5,990 nucleotides of DNA from Fusobacteriota bacterium (GTDB lineage Bacteria > Fusobacteriota > Fusobacteriia > JAPLKR01). Below are positions 5,888 to 5,990 of this stretch, piece by piece. The position numbers and the translations under genes are program-made. The notes under the pieces were generated by a model that saw only the letters and a list, made by a program, of their open reading frames with translations, searched no databases and was not told the DNA's origin. The DNA is taken from contig JAPLKR010000112.1 in the NCBI GenBank assembly GCA_026387965.1, positions 1 through 5,990 on the forward strand, written 5' to 3'. The stretch's first letter is position 1; each line of letters opens with the position of its first letter.

Positions 5888-5990
5888 TTAGTCAAAATAT
5901 ACATCGCTCTTTTCAAGCTGTGCGTATGCAAGTTTTATTTGACATTCCAAATTTCTTGGCACAGAGAGTGGCGGAAGTGATTTCAAATTA
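5888..5990 (-). CDS. Possible C-terminal end of an upstream gene, partial
   Basis: On the minus strand one frame is open from the window edge to TAA at 5890-5888 (33 codons). It ends LEKSDVYFD and contains LPPLSVPRNLECQIKLAYAQ. The orientation and the 52-base gap to the next gene fit a co-directional neighbour. However, in AT-rich DNA an open frame of this length can occur by chance, and a plus-strand frame across the same bases, with an ATG at 5928, is also open. No family is recognised. Confidence 0.35.
   Translation of the reverse strand, partial: NLKSLPPLSVPRNLECQIKLAYAQLEKSDVYFD

Noticed and set aside
5890-5895. TTGACT on the minus strand as a -35 box for the membrane-protein gene
   Set aside because: No -10 hexamer at 16-18 bases. 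TACAAT is only 8 bases away and TATAAA is 24 bases away, so no promoter is called.

Overview
The window is AT-rich and every intact gene lies on the minus strand. It looks like a low-GC, Gram-positive-type bacterium, probably an anaerobic Bacillota relative. The reasons are AGGAGG or AGGGGG ribosome binding sites, frequent GTG starts, a Tex of the Bacillus-like length, and a DgkA of the undecaprenol-kinase type. This placement is inference; no rRNA or marker gene is present to fix it.

Left end (1 to about 830, plus strand): two broken insertion sequences joined together. First comes the 3' part of an IS3-family transposase with an in-frame TAG just before its last conserved block. It is followed directly by the 3' third of an IS30-family DD(33)E transposase carrying a one-base frameshift. 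The arrangement suggests that an IS3 element landed inside an IS30 gene and both then decayed. A terminator-like hairpin on the plus strand (831-869) closes this region.

Centre (770-4306, minus strand, read right to left): a small one-helix membrane protein, dgkA (undecaprenol/diacylglycerol kinase), tex (S1-domain RNA-binding protein) and a bioC-like malonyl-ACP O-methyltransferase. They are closely packed and could be read together. The 3' end of bioC runs into the IS30 remnant, so its last residues and stop codon come from the antisense strand of the transposase. The 23-base tex/bioC gap holds two overlapping, mutually exclusive hairpins; one covers part of the bioC start codon and Shine-Dalgarno region. 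This is the most interesting candidate for new regulation here.

Right end (4424-5990, minus strand): a five-helix membrane protein resembling the DUF6622 group, followed with almost no gap by a LysR-type regulator. At the window edge there is a possible C-terminal fragment of a further minus-strand gene.

No CRISPR array, tRNA, rRNA, known riboswitch or clear defence system was seen. No stretch over 300 bases lacks a gene. No wholly new system is evident; the points of interest are the nested IS decay, the remodelled bioC end and the tex/bioC RNA structure.
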